Source: Verrucomicrobiota bacterium (GTDB taxonomy: Bacteria > Verrucomicrobiota > Verrucomicrobiia > Chthoniobacterales > Xiphinematobacteraceae). From it: a stretch of 53,716 bases of DNA. The notes beneath the pieces are model-generated. The model was not told where the DNA came from, searched no databases, and was given only the letters and a program-made list of their open reading frames with translations. Below, piece after piece: positions 8,097 through 18,700 of the stretch. The stretch is from NCBI GenBank assembly GCA_023269545.1, contig JAHFTB010000014.1, positions 1-53,716 on the forward strand, written 5' to 3'. Positions within the stretch are counted from its first letter, which is position 1; each line of letters starts with the position of its first letter. A program made the position numbers and the translations under genes.

Positions 8097-8765
8097 ATGC
8101 AATTGGTGAAAATCCTCGAAGTGAGTTTGGTATCCTATCTGATTGGGAGTATTCCTACGGGATATATTGCTGGAAGACTCTGTGGTAAGGATCTACGCCA
8201 GGAAGGCAGTGGCAATATTGGGGCTACCAATGTAGTGAGAGTTTTAGGCAAAAAGTGGGGATATCCTGTTTTTGTCGTGGATTTTCTCAAGGGCGCCTTG
8301 GCTATCGTCCTTGCCTGGACGTTTTTCAATGAGGCTTCGGAGTCACAAAGAGAACTAGTGGGGCTTATTGCGGCAGTTGCGGCTATCTTGGGGCACAACT
8401 TTCCCATATGGTTAAATTTTAAGGGTGGCAAAGGTGTGGCGACAACAGCCGGCGTTATTTTAACCCTCTTTCCATGGCAAGTTTTCCTCATAGCACTCGT
8501 TGGATGGAATATTGTCTTCTTTACAACCCGCTTTGTCTCACTGGCCTCGTTAGTCACTGCAGTGCTTATTCCAATCATTTGCTTCATTCTATTTTGGTTT
8601 GGCAAAATAGGTCCCATATTTCTTTGGACGGGCTTTGGAATTTGCGCTCTCATTATTTGGCGACATAGGAGCAATCTCTCTCGCCTGATGGCTGGAACCG
8701 AATCCCGATTTTCAAAAGGGGCAAAAGAAAAAAACCTCTCCCACCCGCCTAAAATGAGTTCGTAG
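8097..8765 (+). CDS. plsY: Glycerol-3-phosphate acyltransferase, acyl-phosphate type
   Basis: A 222-residue integral membrane enzyme with about five membrane helices that acylates glycerol 3-phosphate using acyl-phosphate, the first step of phospholipid synthesis. The three family motifs are visible: GSGNIGATNV (motif 1, about residues 37-46), GHNFPIWLNFKGGKGVAT (motif 2), and RHRSNLSRLMAGTE (motif 3). It is followed by gpsA, which makes its substrate, so the pair forms a phospholipid entry module. The end (KMSS and stop) matches the TAAAATGAGTTCG string that occurs at the ends of MITE-C copies and may be repeat derived. Confidence 0.92.
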   Translation: MQLVKILEVSLVSYLIGSIPTGYIAGRLCGKDLRQEGSGNIGATNVVRVLGKKWGYPVFVVDFLKGALAIVLAWTFFNEASESQRELVGLIAAVAAILGHNFPIWLNFKGGKGVATTAGVILTLFPWQVFLIALVGWNIVFFTTRFVSLASLVTAVLIPIICFILFWFGKIGPIFLWTGFGICALIIWRHRSNLSRLMAGTESRFSKGAKEKNLSHPPKMSS

Positions 8766-8792
8766 TGGGTGGTTCGTAGAACATACCGCCTG

Positions 8793-8869
8793 AAAAAAGC
8801 TGCGAATTGCCCCAAGAACTGAATGGATCATACAATGCTCTCCTTAAAGAAGCCCCAGTTCCTGGGCAG
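8793..8869 (+). repeat. 75-bp hairpin element (REP-B), copy 1
   Basis: Runs from the A-run before AGCTGCGAATT to CCTGGGCA. TTGCCCCAAGAACTG pairs imperfectly with CAGTTCCTGGGCAG across a loop containing AATGCTCTCCTTAAA. It lies directly before the gpsA ATG. Other copies at 30884-30960 and 31655-31733; a short piece near 10385. Confidence 0.75.
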
Positions 8870-8875
8870 TTGTTT

Positions 8876-9898
8876 ATGCACAAAAAAATCAGTGTGATTG
8901 GCGCGGGAAGCTGGGGCACCGCCCTTGCCATCCTTCTTGCGGAAAACCGTGCATCCATACGCCTATGGGGACATCACCCCACTCTCGTGGAAGAGCTGAT
9001 CAATCACCGCATAAATTCCACTTACCTGCCTGGTTTGCGGCTGCCTCCGAACGTCTACGCCACCCACCAGTTAGTGGATACTTTGGATGCTGAACTCATC
9101 CTGATGGTCACTCCTTCCAAGGCGATTCGCCATGTCGCCAGTGAGATAGCAAAACTCGGAGTTTCTCCCCACAGCATTTTGATCTCCTGTACAAAGGGAA
9201 TCGAACACGAAACCGGTAAGCTGATGAGCGAAGTCCTCGAGGATTGCTTCCCTAAAAATCCTATAGCCGTACTTTCCGGTCCCAACCACGCCATCGAAGT
9301 CGCTCAGAAAATTCCGGCTGCCGCTGTCATGGGGGCCGTCCATCCGGAACTCCTTAAGCAACTGCAAAAAACATTTTTTCTTCCCAGCTTCCGTATTTAT
9401 ACTAGTGACGATGTGAAAGGGATTCAACTTGGAGGGGCTCTGAAAAACGTCTTTGCTATTGGAGCGGGCGCCTCAGACGGATTTAATATGGGGGACAATG
9501 CAAAGGCTGCCCTAGTGACTCGAGCACTCGCAGAAATGAGCCGATTAGGGGTAGCACTGGGAGGACGGCGAGAAACATTCCAAGGCCTAAGCGGCATAGG
9601 TGATTTAATGGTCACTTGCTTTAGCCGTCACAGTCGAAACCGTTCCTTTGGCGAAAGAGTGGGGCGTGGTGAATCCCCCACCACCATTCAAGAATCAATG
9701 AAAATGGTTGTCGAGGGGGTCCCTACCACACAAAGCGCCCGCCGTCTCGCCCTCCAATTAGGAATAGAAGCTCCTATTGTGGAAGCAGTATATCAAGTGG
9801 TTTATGAAGGCAAAACTCCGCATGATGCTCTGTGGGAATTGCTGGAACGTCGGCCTCGGACTGAACTCGACTCTCTTACTCAAAGCATTGAAAAGTAA
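8876..9898 (+). CDS. gpsA: NAD(P)-dependent glycerol-3-phosphate dehydrogenase
   Basis: A 340-residue enzyme that makes sn-glycerol 3-phosphate from dihydroxyacetone phosphate for phospholipid synthesis. The Rossmann loop VIGAGSWGTA opens the protein, SGPNHAIEVA matches the family's SGPs-x-A-E-V-A motif, GALKNVFAIGAGASDG contains the catalytic lysine, and GLSGIGDLMVTC with SRNRSFGERVGRG is the substrate/C-terminal motif. The frame is open for 23 codons upstream (from 8807), but that stretch is the REP-B repeat, so I start at the ATG at 8876 that begins MHKKISVIGAG. Sits just after plsY in the same direction. Confidence 0.93.
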   Translation: MHKKISVIGAGSWGTALAILLAENRASIRLWGHHPTLVEELINHRINSTYLPGLRLPPNVYATHQLVDTLDAELILMVTPSKAIRHVASEIAKLGVSPHSILISCTKGIEHETGKLMSEVLEDCFPKNPIAVLSGPNHAIEVAQKIPAAAVMGAVHPELLKQLQKTFFLPSFRIYTSDDVKGIQLGGALKNVFAIGAGASDGFNMGDNAKAALVTRALAEMSRLGVALGGRRETFQGLSGIGDLMVTCFSRHSRNRSFGERVGRGESPTTIQESMKMVVEGVPTTQSARRLALQLGIEAPIVEAVYQVVYEGKTPHDALWELLERRPRTELDSLTQSIEK

Positions 9899-9948
9899 TC
9901 CACTGATACTAGGCAAGAAAGTGGCGTACCTCTACTCCGGGAACTCCC

Positions 9949-10368
9949 ATGCAACTTTCAAAAAAATCTGAATACGCTTTGCGGGCGCTCCTTTATATGG
10001 CAAGGCGTCCTCGTCAAGTGATTCACACCATTCAAGAAATTTCTCAGAAAGAGAAAATTCCAACAAAATTTCTCGAGCAAATTCTTCCCATCCTCAAACA
10101 AGCAGGTTACGTGGCAAGTAAACGCGGGCTGGGAGGAGGACACCTCTTGCTCCAACCCCCCAATCAAATTCGCATCTTTGATATTATTGCGCTTATGGAA
10201 GGCACCATGCTCCTTTCAGATACCACACCGGGTGGCGAAAGCGATATGGCAATCGGGATATTCCTTCGTGGATTTAGCGGGGAAATTGCTCGATTATTGA
10301 ATGCCCTTACCATTGCGGACCTCCTTCAAAATGTCCACGCGCTTGAAGGAACTTCGTTTGAGATCTAG
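9949..10368 (+). CDS. Rrf2-family transcriptional regulator
   Basis: A 139-residue winged-helix regulator. The opening MQLSKKSEYALRALLYMA and the recognition region IPTKFLEQILPILKQAGYV followed by the wing SKRGLGGGHLL are diagnostic. Iron-sulfur members (IscR, NsrR) carry three cysteines around residues 90-105; this protein has no cysteine at all, so it cannot hold an Fe-S cluster in the standard way and probably senses another signal or none. It lies between gpsA and tatA with about 50 and 100 base gaps, which gives no clear target. Confidence 0.85.
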   Translation: MQLSKKSEYALRALLYMARRPRQVIHTIQEISQKEKIPTKFLEQILPILKQAGYVASKRGLGGGHLLLQPPNQIRIFDIIALMEGTMLLSDTTPGGESDMAIGIFLRGFSGEIARLLNALTIADLLQNVHALEGTSFEI

Positions 10369-10467
10369 AAATTCTTCACCCCACAGCCTAAAAAAGCCCC
10401 AGTTCCCGGGTAGGCGTGAGCCAGAAAAATGGTTTTCTTTGCAAGATGCTCTTTCAGATGGTAGATA

Positions 10468-10788
10468 ATGACTATGGAAATCTTAGGAATGGCCATTATC
10501 GCATGGGGAGCACCTTCTTTTCAGGAGCTTGTCGTGATCTTGGTGATCGTGCTCATTGTATTTGGAGCCAAAAGGTTACCTGAACTTGCCCGGGCGTTTG
10601 GCCAAAGTATGAATGAATTTCGAAAGGCCAAAGAAGAATTCGAAAAAGAACTTCACAAGTCTGCTCCCTCAGAGAAATCCAGCGAGGGGCAAAGTGTTCC
10701 GACTCTTCATCCCGCCCCTCACACCACCCCTACAGAACCTGCCCTTTCAGAAAAATCTCATCCTTCCTCAGACAATCGTCCTGTCTAA
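10468..10788 (+). CDS. tatA: Sec-independent translocase protein TatA/TatE
   Basis: A 106-residue Tat component. It shows the single membrane helix (ELVVILVIVLIVFGA), the hinge KRLPELARAFGQSMNEFRKA, an amphipathic helix (EFRKAKEEFEKELHK) and a long Ser/Pro-rich polar tail. The F-G-x-K/R-x-L-P-E-L signature after the helix is standard. TatA forms the pore for export of folded proteins; no tatB or tatC is in the window. The start could be this ATG or the second Met (10474). It is followed after 9 bases by the secreted phosphodiesterase-fold gene. Confidence 0.87.
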   Translation: MTMEILGMAIIAWGAPSFQELVVILVIVLIVFGAKRLPELARAFGQSMNEFRKAKEEFEKELHKSAPSEKSSEGQSVPTLHPAPHTTPTEPALSEKSHPSSDNRPV

Positions 10789-10797
10789 TTCGCCAGA

Positions 10798-11676
10798 ATG
10801 GTGCGGTATTGCTATCTATTAGTATTCGCAATCGCTTGGATCGTTGCGATACCCATACAAGCAGTTCCCTGTAAAGTGGTTGCATATAATCTAAAGAATT
10901 ACTCCATTAAGGGAGACGCAACCATACCCGCAAAGTCCCTGACTTCTCTCTCTGTCATCGAAACAATGCTCGGAAAACTTCAGCCCGATGTATTGGCTAT
11001 CTGTGAGATGGGATCCCGCCAAGACCTGTCTTACCTTCAACGCAAATTGAAAAAAACAGGGAGCGACTTGCCATATACTATCTGGCTCGATGCACCGGAT
11101 GCCTCTCGGCATTTGGCACTTCTCAGCCGTTTCCCCATTGAACGAGACGATTCCCGGCCACTGGTTTCCACACCCCTCCCCGGTCACTTTGTAAAACGGG
11201 GTATTCTAGATGTCACCATCAGGCTGGATGAAAATTTTACCCTTCGTTTGGTGGGATCACATCTGAAATCACAAAAGCCGCTTACGGGAAAATTCGATTC
11301 CCAACAAGTGCGGATTGCGGAAGCAGAATCACTCGCTTCACACATTCGGCAGATTCTAAAATCTTCCCCTCGTTCTCATCTCTTGGTTTTCGGAGATTTT
11401 AATGACCGTCCCACGTCTTTCACAGTAAAAACCGTCTTAGAATCCCACTCTTTCAGCCCTCTTTATGATCTCGTTCCCTCCGATACGCGAGGAGACCGTT
11501 GGACCTATTATTTCGCAAAGGATGATGTTTATTCACGCTACGACTATCTCCTTGCCACGCCCGAGCTCATTCCAAAAATAATTGAAACAGGCATCGGTCA
11601 CTTCCCCTACTGGAATTTTGCTAGCGATCACCGTCCTCTCTATCTCCTTCTTTCCACCTCCCAAATACTCAATTAG
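10798..11676 (+). CDS. Secreted endonuclease/exonuclease/phosphatase-fold protein
   Basis: A 292-residue protein with an N-terminal signal peptide (LLVFAIAWIVAIPIQA) and the EEP fold of DNase I/ExoIII-like phosphodiesterases. Fold motifs: VVAYNLKNY (first metal Asn), LAICEMGS (metal Glu), VGSHLKS (catalytic His), VFGDFNDRP (Asp/Asn pair) and ASDHRPLYL (terminal Asp-His). All catalytic positions are present. It may be an extracellular nuclease or a lipid/sugar phosphatase; substrate is not readable. The gene starts 9 bases after tatA. Its 3' end overlaps an open frame of the following marC gene. Confidence 0.8.
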   Translation: MVRYCYLLVFAIAWIVAIPIQAVPCKVVAYNLKNYSIKGDATIPAKSLTSLSVIETMLGKLQPDVLAICEMGSRQDLSYLQRKLKKTGSDLPYTIWLDAPDASRHLALLSRFPIERDDSRPLVSTPLPGHFVKRGILDVTIRLDENFTLRLVGSHLKSQKPLTGKFDSQQVRIAEAESLASHIRQILKSSPRSHLLVFGDFNDRPTSFTVKTVLESHSFSPLYDLVPSDTRGDRWTYYFAKDDVYSRYDYLLATPELIPKIIETGIGHFPYWNFASDHRPLYLLLSTSQILN

Positions 11677-11719
11677 AACATTTTACAATAATCCCCCATC
11701 CGTTTACACACCAGCAACT

Positions 11720-12355
11720 GTGGAGAACTTTCTTAATACCGTTATCACTGTCTACGCCGCTCTTTTCCCCATCTGCAATCCCCTGGGGGTCGCCCCTTTA
11801 TTCCTTTCAATCACTCGAGGGGAGAAGTCTCACCGCCGCCGCGAGCAGGCACTGAAAGGCTCGATATTTGTTTTTTTTATCCTTACCGGATTTTTATTAG
11901 GCGGATCGTTTATTTTGAATTTTTTCGGGATTTCACTGGATGGAGTTCACATCGCAGGAGGACTTGTCGTAACGGGAATCGGCTTACGCCTCCTTCACCA
12001 AGCACCGGATTCTAATCGTCAAGGTATCGAAACAGAAGAAGCCATGGACAAGCCTGACATTTCCTTTAGCCCATTGGCGCTTCCACTGTTAGCCGGTCCA
12101 GGCACTATCGCTGTAGTCATGACTAAAAGTAGTCAGTTTAAATTCCATTTTATTCCCTTGGCAGCTGCCGTCACAGCGATTCTGCTACTCAGCGTAACTT
12201 GCTGGTTGATCCTAAGTCAAGCGGACCGCATTCTTGAAACTATTGGAGTTACTGGCGCGAACGTTCTTACAAAAATCATGGCCTTTCTCTTAGTGTGCAT
12301 CGGAGTTCAATTATTTTTAAACGGCTGCATCCATCTCCTGCGTGCTCAAATTTGA
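11720..12355 (+). CDS. MarC-family membrane protein
   Basis: About 211 residues with six predicted membrane segments. Typical family elements are FLNTVITVYAALFPICNPLG at the start, RREQALKGSIFVFFILTG, the central SFSPLALPLLAGPGTIAVVM motif (PLA-x-PLLAGPG) and the C-terminal LTKIMAFLLVCIGVQLFLNG. Family members were once linked to multiple antibiotic resistance, but no transport substrate is proven. The frame is open back to 11582 inside the upstream gene; I start at the GTG at 11720 that gives VENFLNTV, as in homologues. There is no strong ribosome-binding site, so the start is tentative. Confidence 0.82.
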   Translation: MENFLNTVITVYAALFPICNPLGVAPLFLSITRGEKSHRRREQALKGSIFVFFILTGFLLGGSFILNFFGISLDGVHIAGGLVVTGIGLRLLHQAPDSNRQGIETEEAMDKPDISFSPLALPLLAGPGTIAVVMTKSSQFKFHFIPLAAAVTAILLLSVTCWLILSQADRILETIGVTGANVLTKIMAFLLVCIGVQLFLNGCIHLLRAQI

Positions 12356-12774
12356 AGCCCCATACCTACTTGAATTGGTACCGAAAAAGAGGACACGGGA
12401 ATATAGTTACCATTGAGTGAGTGGTTCATAGGTTTTTATTGGTTGAGGTTTGAATGATTTTCCCTTATAGCGGAAAGATCCGGCAGCGTACTGGCTGCCG
12501 CGGTCGGAATGATGAATTTTAGGGTGAGCGGTGCGAGAATAGAGCAACACGCAACCCCACATTTCTTACCCACTCCTTTTTTTCAAGGAGACAGAGTCTT
12601 TTGGGACAGGCTCTTACGGTAAACTCCGTCTTTTTCCTCCCCTTTATCCGTTAAAATTCCGGAAGAACCAAAGTATAGCACGACGAGAACAGGAATCTGT
12701 TCAGCTTAAAAAGCATACATTCTGTTTAGAGCGCGATTATCAAATCGATATTATGTTGTCTGACATCTGTATCT
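12356..12774. other. Repeat-rich intergenic region upstream of the 2215-residue toxin-like gene
   Basis: About 420 bases. It contains a GAGTGAGTGGTTCATAG word (12416-12432), GC-rich stretches near 12490-12540, the IS-end-like motif at 12595-12614, and AT-rich sequence before the ATG at 12775. No gene seen. Confidence 0.5.
12595..12614 (-). repeat. IS-end-like 20-bp motif, copy 2
   Basis: Inverted copy of the motif at 2373-2392: reads AGTCTTTTGGG then ACAGGCTCT on the plus strand. It lies about 160 bases upstream of the large toxin-like gene. Confidence 0.5.
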
Positions 12775-15700
12775 ATGAACACCCGCACGAGGATCTCTTC
12801 CGGTCAGCACAATTTGCATCCCCATTTTACTTTCCCGCTCAATTCATTTACCGAATATTCGGATGCGTCTGAAAATTCCCAGAGCACTTTACCAAAGGAA
12901 ACTTCTGAGAAGAAAGAGGGAGAGGAAAAATCCGGCCGCCTTTTACGTCGGATGCGCAGAAGCAATGATCTTTCTGCTTATGATAAAGAAATTCTCGACG
13001 CAGAAGATATTTCCATCTTGGAGAAAACTACATTTCGCTATGCGTCTCTCAAGGCAATTCAAGAACTACCTCTTGAAAAAATAGCGAAATTAACTGCCTC
13101 CCAAATAGAAAACATCTCGACTCCCATTCTGGAATCCATGCCACCGCAATGGGTGGCGACAATTCATCCGCAGACCTGGATGCAACTCGATTCCCGTACC
13201 CGTGCGACTCTCATTCACTATTCGACACTCATTTTAAACGACTCAAAGAAACAACAGGGAGGACAAGAATTTTTGAACCACTATGCTCGAATGAAAAACT
13301 ATCTGATCACACTTCCCGGCACCCATCTGGCTGTACTGGAAGACAGAGTATTTCATATTTTTGAGCCGACAGACCTTCTTCAAATCCTCACTCCGGAGAA
13401 AATTTCTCACATTGCTCCTGAAAAAATTGTAAAAATATCGAAGAATTGGAGTCTCCTCACACCGCAGCATGTGGAAGCAATGGATCCCAAAGTTTTTTCA
13501 TTGGCGTCTTCTTCTCAACTTACACAATTGAGCCTCGAAAGCCGCAGAACGATAAGCCCCCTACAGCTCTCTCAAGTCAATCTGAATGTAATTCCAGATT
13601 GGTTCCTATTAGAACTCACACCTCAACAAGTTCGAGCACTCGGTCAAAAAGTTTCTCAAATCCCTACCTCCCTATTTGCCAATACCGAAGCCATCCAGGA
13701 GCACCTAGCAGCCGTGCGGAAACTGGAGGATGCGAAGGTTCAACTCCTCGATACAGTCCATGAATTGAATTCCCTACTGAATGACTCCTGGGAACCGGCG
13801 CAGGCTGAACGAATTCGAACCGCTTTATGGAAAATGGAAGATTGGAGAATGCGAACACTCATTGTGGGAGACCCAGTATTAGATGATCAAGGACATCCCG
13901 TGAATGCACGGATCGAATTTGAAACCGCCCACCGGATATTTCAAAACATACTCAATGAAGTACCTCAACCCCCGGAACAAATGGCCAAATTTCAGGCGAT
14001 ATGGCAAAAAATACAAAATAAGGGAAATAAGTTTTTACAGCGTCGGGGAGAATCTTCACAAGCAGAGGCGTACCTGTGGACCATGAATCAAGCACTCGCC
14101 GAGTTCATGCTGGCACTGGATGAAACACAAATTACCGAGCTCAATGGAAGGCAAATACACGAACTCTCCTCCGAGGGGTGGGATGCAATTTTTCGCACAC
14201 TAGAAATACAAGCACAACGCCACGCTGAAGTGCAAGCCCCCCTCATTGCCCGACAAAAAGCCTTACAGGAAGCGCGAGAGAACGGCAAAAATTCTGAATG
14301 GGCCCTTACTAGAATAGATGAACTTATAGAACCGTCACTCACAAGAATAAATAAAGAAAGATTCATAGAATTAGCAAAAAATTTCTTTGAAAAATTTCAA
14401 TCCATGCAGTTCTCTAGCATAAAGCCTGAGATTGTAGACATGTGGAATATCCCAGGTTGGGCAAATGTTTTGGAAGTCATTGCTCTCTCGCGGATGCTTT
14501 CCACTCAATCCTTACGAAATTATTCAAAGGTTGAGATCCAAAAAATTTCCGATGCGGTTCTTCAGGACATGAAGGAGAAAGGGATTCCGTTCCTAGAAAG
14601 ACTGACATTGCAACAAATAGACTGGCTGACTCAAGATGACGATGGGAAGAGTACAAGCATTGTTTATAATAAAGAAGAAATTCAAGCAGCTCGAAATCGT
14701 ATTCAAGAGAATAATAGGTCTGGAACATTGCTGCAATTGAGCTTTCTAAAATTGCGAGCGGATCAACTCGATGGAGTTTCCCCTAAAGCAGTTCAAGATT
14801 TTTTACGCTCTCCCAACTGGATCAATTTTGTAAGCGATGAAGTACTGGTGGCAATAATAAGAAAGTATGTTGACAATAAAAATTTATTAGGAGCGGATTT
14901 TTACATTCAATGTGCTCAGAATGCAAAATTTCATATTATCCCAACAGAAATCAGACAAAAAATTGATCCCGCTTTTTTTAAGACATTTCACATAGATAAC
15001 TTTTGGCAACACTTGCTGCCTTTTATAAAGTTGGAAAATAATTTTGTGCCTACTAAGGAGCAATTTTTTGACGTGATCACAGGCTTAAAAAGCGATCAGC
15101 TTGCAGAATGTCTGCCTCTATTTAAGATACTTGCATTCGCAATTTTACCCTTTGTATCTGCTGATAACATCCATCGGGTCCCTGCGGAAGCGTTTCGTTA
15201 TCTCGGTGAATTGCCCCCCCTCACTCCCCAGCACATCAAAAACATGGAACTTGGCCATTTCGCCGAGATGTCGCCAAAAGTATTTGCCCAGCTCTGGAGC
15301 GAAAACAACTCCCTCCTTTCTTCCATACGCCCAAAAATATTAAAACAACTCCCTCTCAATCATTACTCGCAGTTGTCTCAATATGTCAGTGATCATGGGA
15401 CATCTTTCAGTCAAATATGGATTCCCAAACAATATGGAAAACTTCCGGATCAACTCTTTTTCGAACAGATGATCCATCTGAATGAAACGCCTGGCAGGTG
15501 TCTTCAAAAACTTACAAAAAGTCAATTCAGTGCCTGGCTGCAAGGTCAACCGCCATCCACTCATCACGCCCATTCTCTTCCATTAAAAACCATTTTAAAT
15601 ATTGAGCCTAAAGTATTTGCGTCTATTGCAAACAAAGGCCCCTTACAAGCTAAGGATTTATCCTCTCGGATTCTACAAGGGCTGCCATTATCATATTATC

Positions 15701-18700
15701 AAGCCTTATATGATCATGTACTTCCAACGGAAAGATCCTTCGATGATCTTTGGGTAGATGGGCAATTGTCTTTTCTTCCCTCTCAAGTTTTCTCTAATGG
15801 ATGGATCAATCCCAAACAGACAGCCTCAGATCATTTACGCTTTTTTACTTCTGCCCAATGGGATGCTTGGCTGAGTAGTCACCCCGATAATGATCTCAAA
15901 TGGTTGAAACCAGACGCGCTTCATGAGTTTCATAGAACAAATTTAAGCAGCCAATTTCTTTTGAAATTATCTGAAGCTCAGATGCGGCTCCTTCGAAAGA
16001 AAGAGCTGCAAAAGATTCCTCAGGAAGTAATGCAACAGTTCATAGCATCCACTCCTGAGGCAGATCAGCGGATAGAATATTTAATTTCCGAGGGTATTGT
16101 AACGGAGGAAAACGTAAAATTTGCTAAGAAGAATGCAGTGGATCTTTCTCAAAATAAACCCACTGATTCGAGCATTGCAGATTCTATTAGACAGGTGGGG
16201 CAGAATCCAGATCCAGCCACTGTCCAAATTGTCAAGGAGGCATACCAAAAGGCGCAACAAGTGCAGCAATGGAATACCTTAGAGCAAGGAGTCCAAGAAC
16301 TGAGTAATGATGTAACCGTATTGGAAGTTGAAGCACGGCAAAAGGCTCAAAAAGTCGGAGATTCCCATTGGATCCTCCTTCCTGGCACTCTTCAAAAAGA
16401 CAGCCCTGAAGTCACTCTGTTTCACCAAAAAACTCAAGAAAGTCTCAAAGTACCACTGAATGATCAAAAGCGGATCAATCGTGTGACAGACCGTATGAAG
16501 ACCCTCCAGGAATTTTTCACCTCCTTCAAGGCAGCTTCAAAAACTCGAGGAGGAAAACTTGCGGGATTCGGAATAGGCGCTATGTCTACTGTGCAATTTT
16601 GGCTCAATATCCTCAGTAGCCCCGATAAAATCCAAAAGCTCCCGGTAGGCCTCCAGTTGAGCATTTACTGGAACTTGGCAGACACGTTAGCTGGGTGGGC
16701 TGAAGATGGCCTCTCAGTTGCCCATTGGGGAATCAAGAAATTTCGTGCTGCAGCAAAAGGCTTTATCTCATTTGCAAACCAGGTGACACGGCAAAATTCA
16801 CCTGTAACGAGCACCCCCCGTGACCTTTTCCTTGCCAAAGCTAGCGTTCAATATTTTCCTAAAAATAAATCCAGCCTCGTGCATGGCTTCCAAAAAGGAC
16901 TTAGCAAAATAGGTCCTTACTTAAGTACACTCAACCGCTTTTTCGGGGGAGTGTCCCTTGGAACCAGCATTGGAGATCTGAGTACAGCACAAACCAGAGA
17001 CGAGCAAATTCTGGCGGGAACTAACTTAGGATTTAACCTTCTGGCACTGGGCATAGGACACCTAGCTGGCAGTGTCGCTGCTGGTCCACTCATCCTGGCG
17101 GGAATCTCCATTAATATTATAGTGGATACTAAACTAGGAATGGATCGCGCTATTAAGCAATATCAATCACGCGCAGATGAAGCTAGGGACTTTTTGGAAA
17201 TCTGGCATCGCCTTTATAAGCAACCGTCTAAATATCAGGAGAACATCCTCTCCTTTCAAAATGCCAGATTAAGAAAAATAGACCTTTCGAATGGAGAAAT
17301 AATCACTAATTCTCAATTAGTTCATACCCTTCGGATGAAAAAAAATCAGCAGACTGGTCAATATGAACATTATTATCTGCCGCCAAAAAAACTTGCTGAC
17401 ATTTACGATTTTTCTGAGTCAACCCTCCTTTCTGAAAACGAAGCGCAACAAATCCAAGTCGTCCGACTGCCGGATAATACCAAACAAGAAAACCTGCTCA
17501 TTGAAGAAGCAGATACCTATTTGCCTGAACAGCGCTATTCCATTGAAAGGAACTACCCCGCCACCACACCAGAACAAAGGCATACGGAGGAGATCCTAAA
17601 AAGGAAGGGAATGATTACTGGTCCTGTACGTTCGCTCATTTCCCGCGATCAGCAACCTACAGAAAAGGATGTTCCCCTATCCCTGAAAGCCCCCGCTCAT
17701 AGAAATATGATTTGGATGGTGCCATTTGAGGCCAAAGAAAACAAGGCAAGCTATGAACTGGAAACGCATAGCAAAGGAGCCCTGAATATGATCAGCTACT
17801 ATGCTCACGGAATCCACCTCAAATTAAAAGATCCGGCCGACGTCACCACCCCCTCTCTGATTCAAATCCACGTGGGTGACGCTCAGTTGTTTCCGCAAGA
17901 GGGCTTAAAAGTGGAAAATCGTGAGGGAAAAAAACTGCTCCTCATTACCCATCACAACAATCAAACTTCGGAAATAGATATTTCTGAAATCACAGATTCT
18001 GTCGTCCAAATCATAGGAAGACAGGGAATTTGGAATATCTATCCGGATGGGAAAATATACTTACAAGGATGTATCACTACCGATGCCTCTGATGAGGTGA
18101 CTCTGAGGCAATTGGAAAAAGAAAACCGTATGGAGGAGGCTGTCAAAATCTATCCCGCGTCATTGATCCTGAAGCCTCCAACCAACTCCCTCATATTCAC
18201 TTCCACAGCGACCAAGGATGGAGTCACCACCAAAATTACAAAGATTACAAACCCAAAAACTACCACCATCACCACCCACATCTCTGGGCATGGTACGGCA
18301 AATCCGTATGGAGGCCCTAAAACCCACACCGAAGTGATTCCCACTCCTGTCGATGATCCCATACACCAACAAGTCCAAGAATTATATAAGAGATATCTTA
18401 CTCAAATCAGTGTGGCACATCAAACTACGACTCCCAGGGTATTTATAGATGGGAAGATAATAAAAAGTGATAAAATTCTTCCCGGCGCTCAATTTATTGA
18501 GAACAGTGAAAGCAAAGATTATTACTTTTTCTTCCATGCTCCCACCGGAACGCTCCAGCGAATCAGAAAATTGGATGGGGAAGAATCTCGTTGCCAACTC
18601 CCCATCAAAAATGGCGTGCCCACTCAGCTAGTACAAAAGGGAGAGCAAATTTCCTTTAAATATTTCGTTCCCTATGGAACGGAGGGCAAAAGAGTGGTAT

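Noticed and set aside
8135..8815. 226-codon minus frame opposite plsY
   Set aside because: Fully antisense to a gene with all three PlsY motifs; composition is the shadow of membrane codons.
16546..17409. Reading the hydrophobic region of the 2215-residue protein as a membrane transporter
   Set aside because: The segments are Gly/Ala-rich and match the toxin pore region of the other giant protein, not transporter helices.
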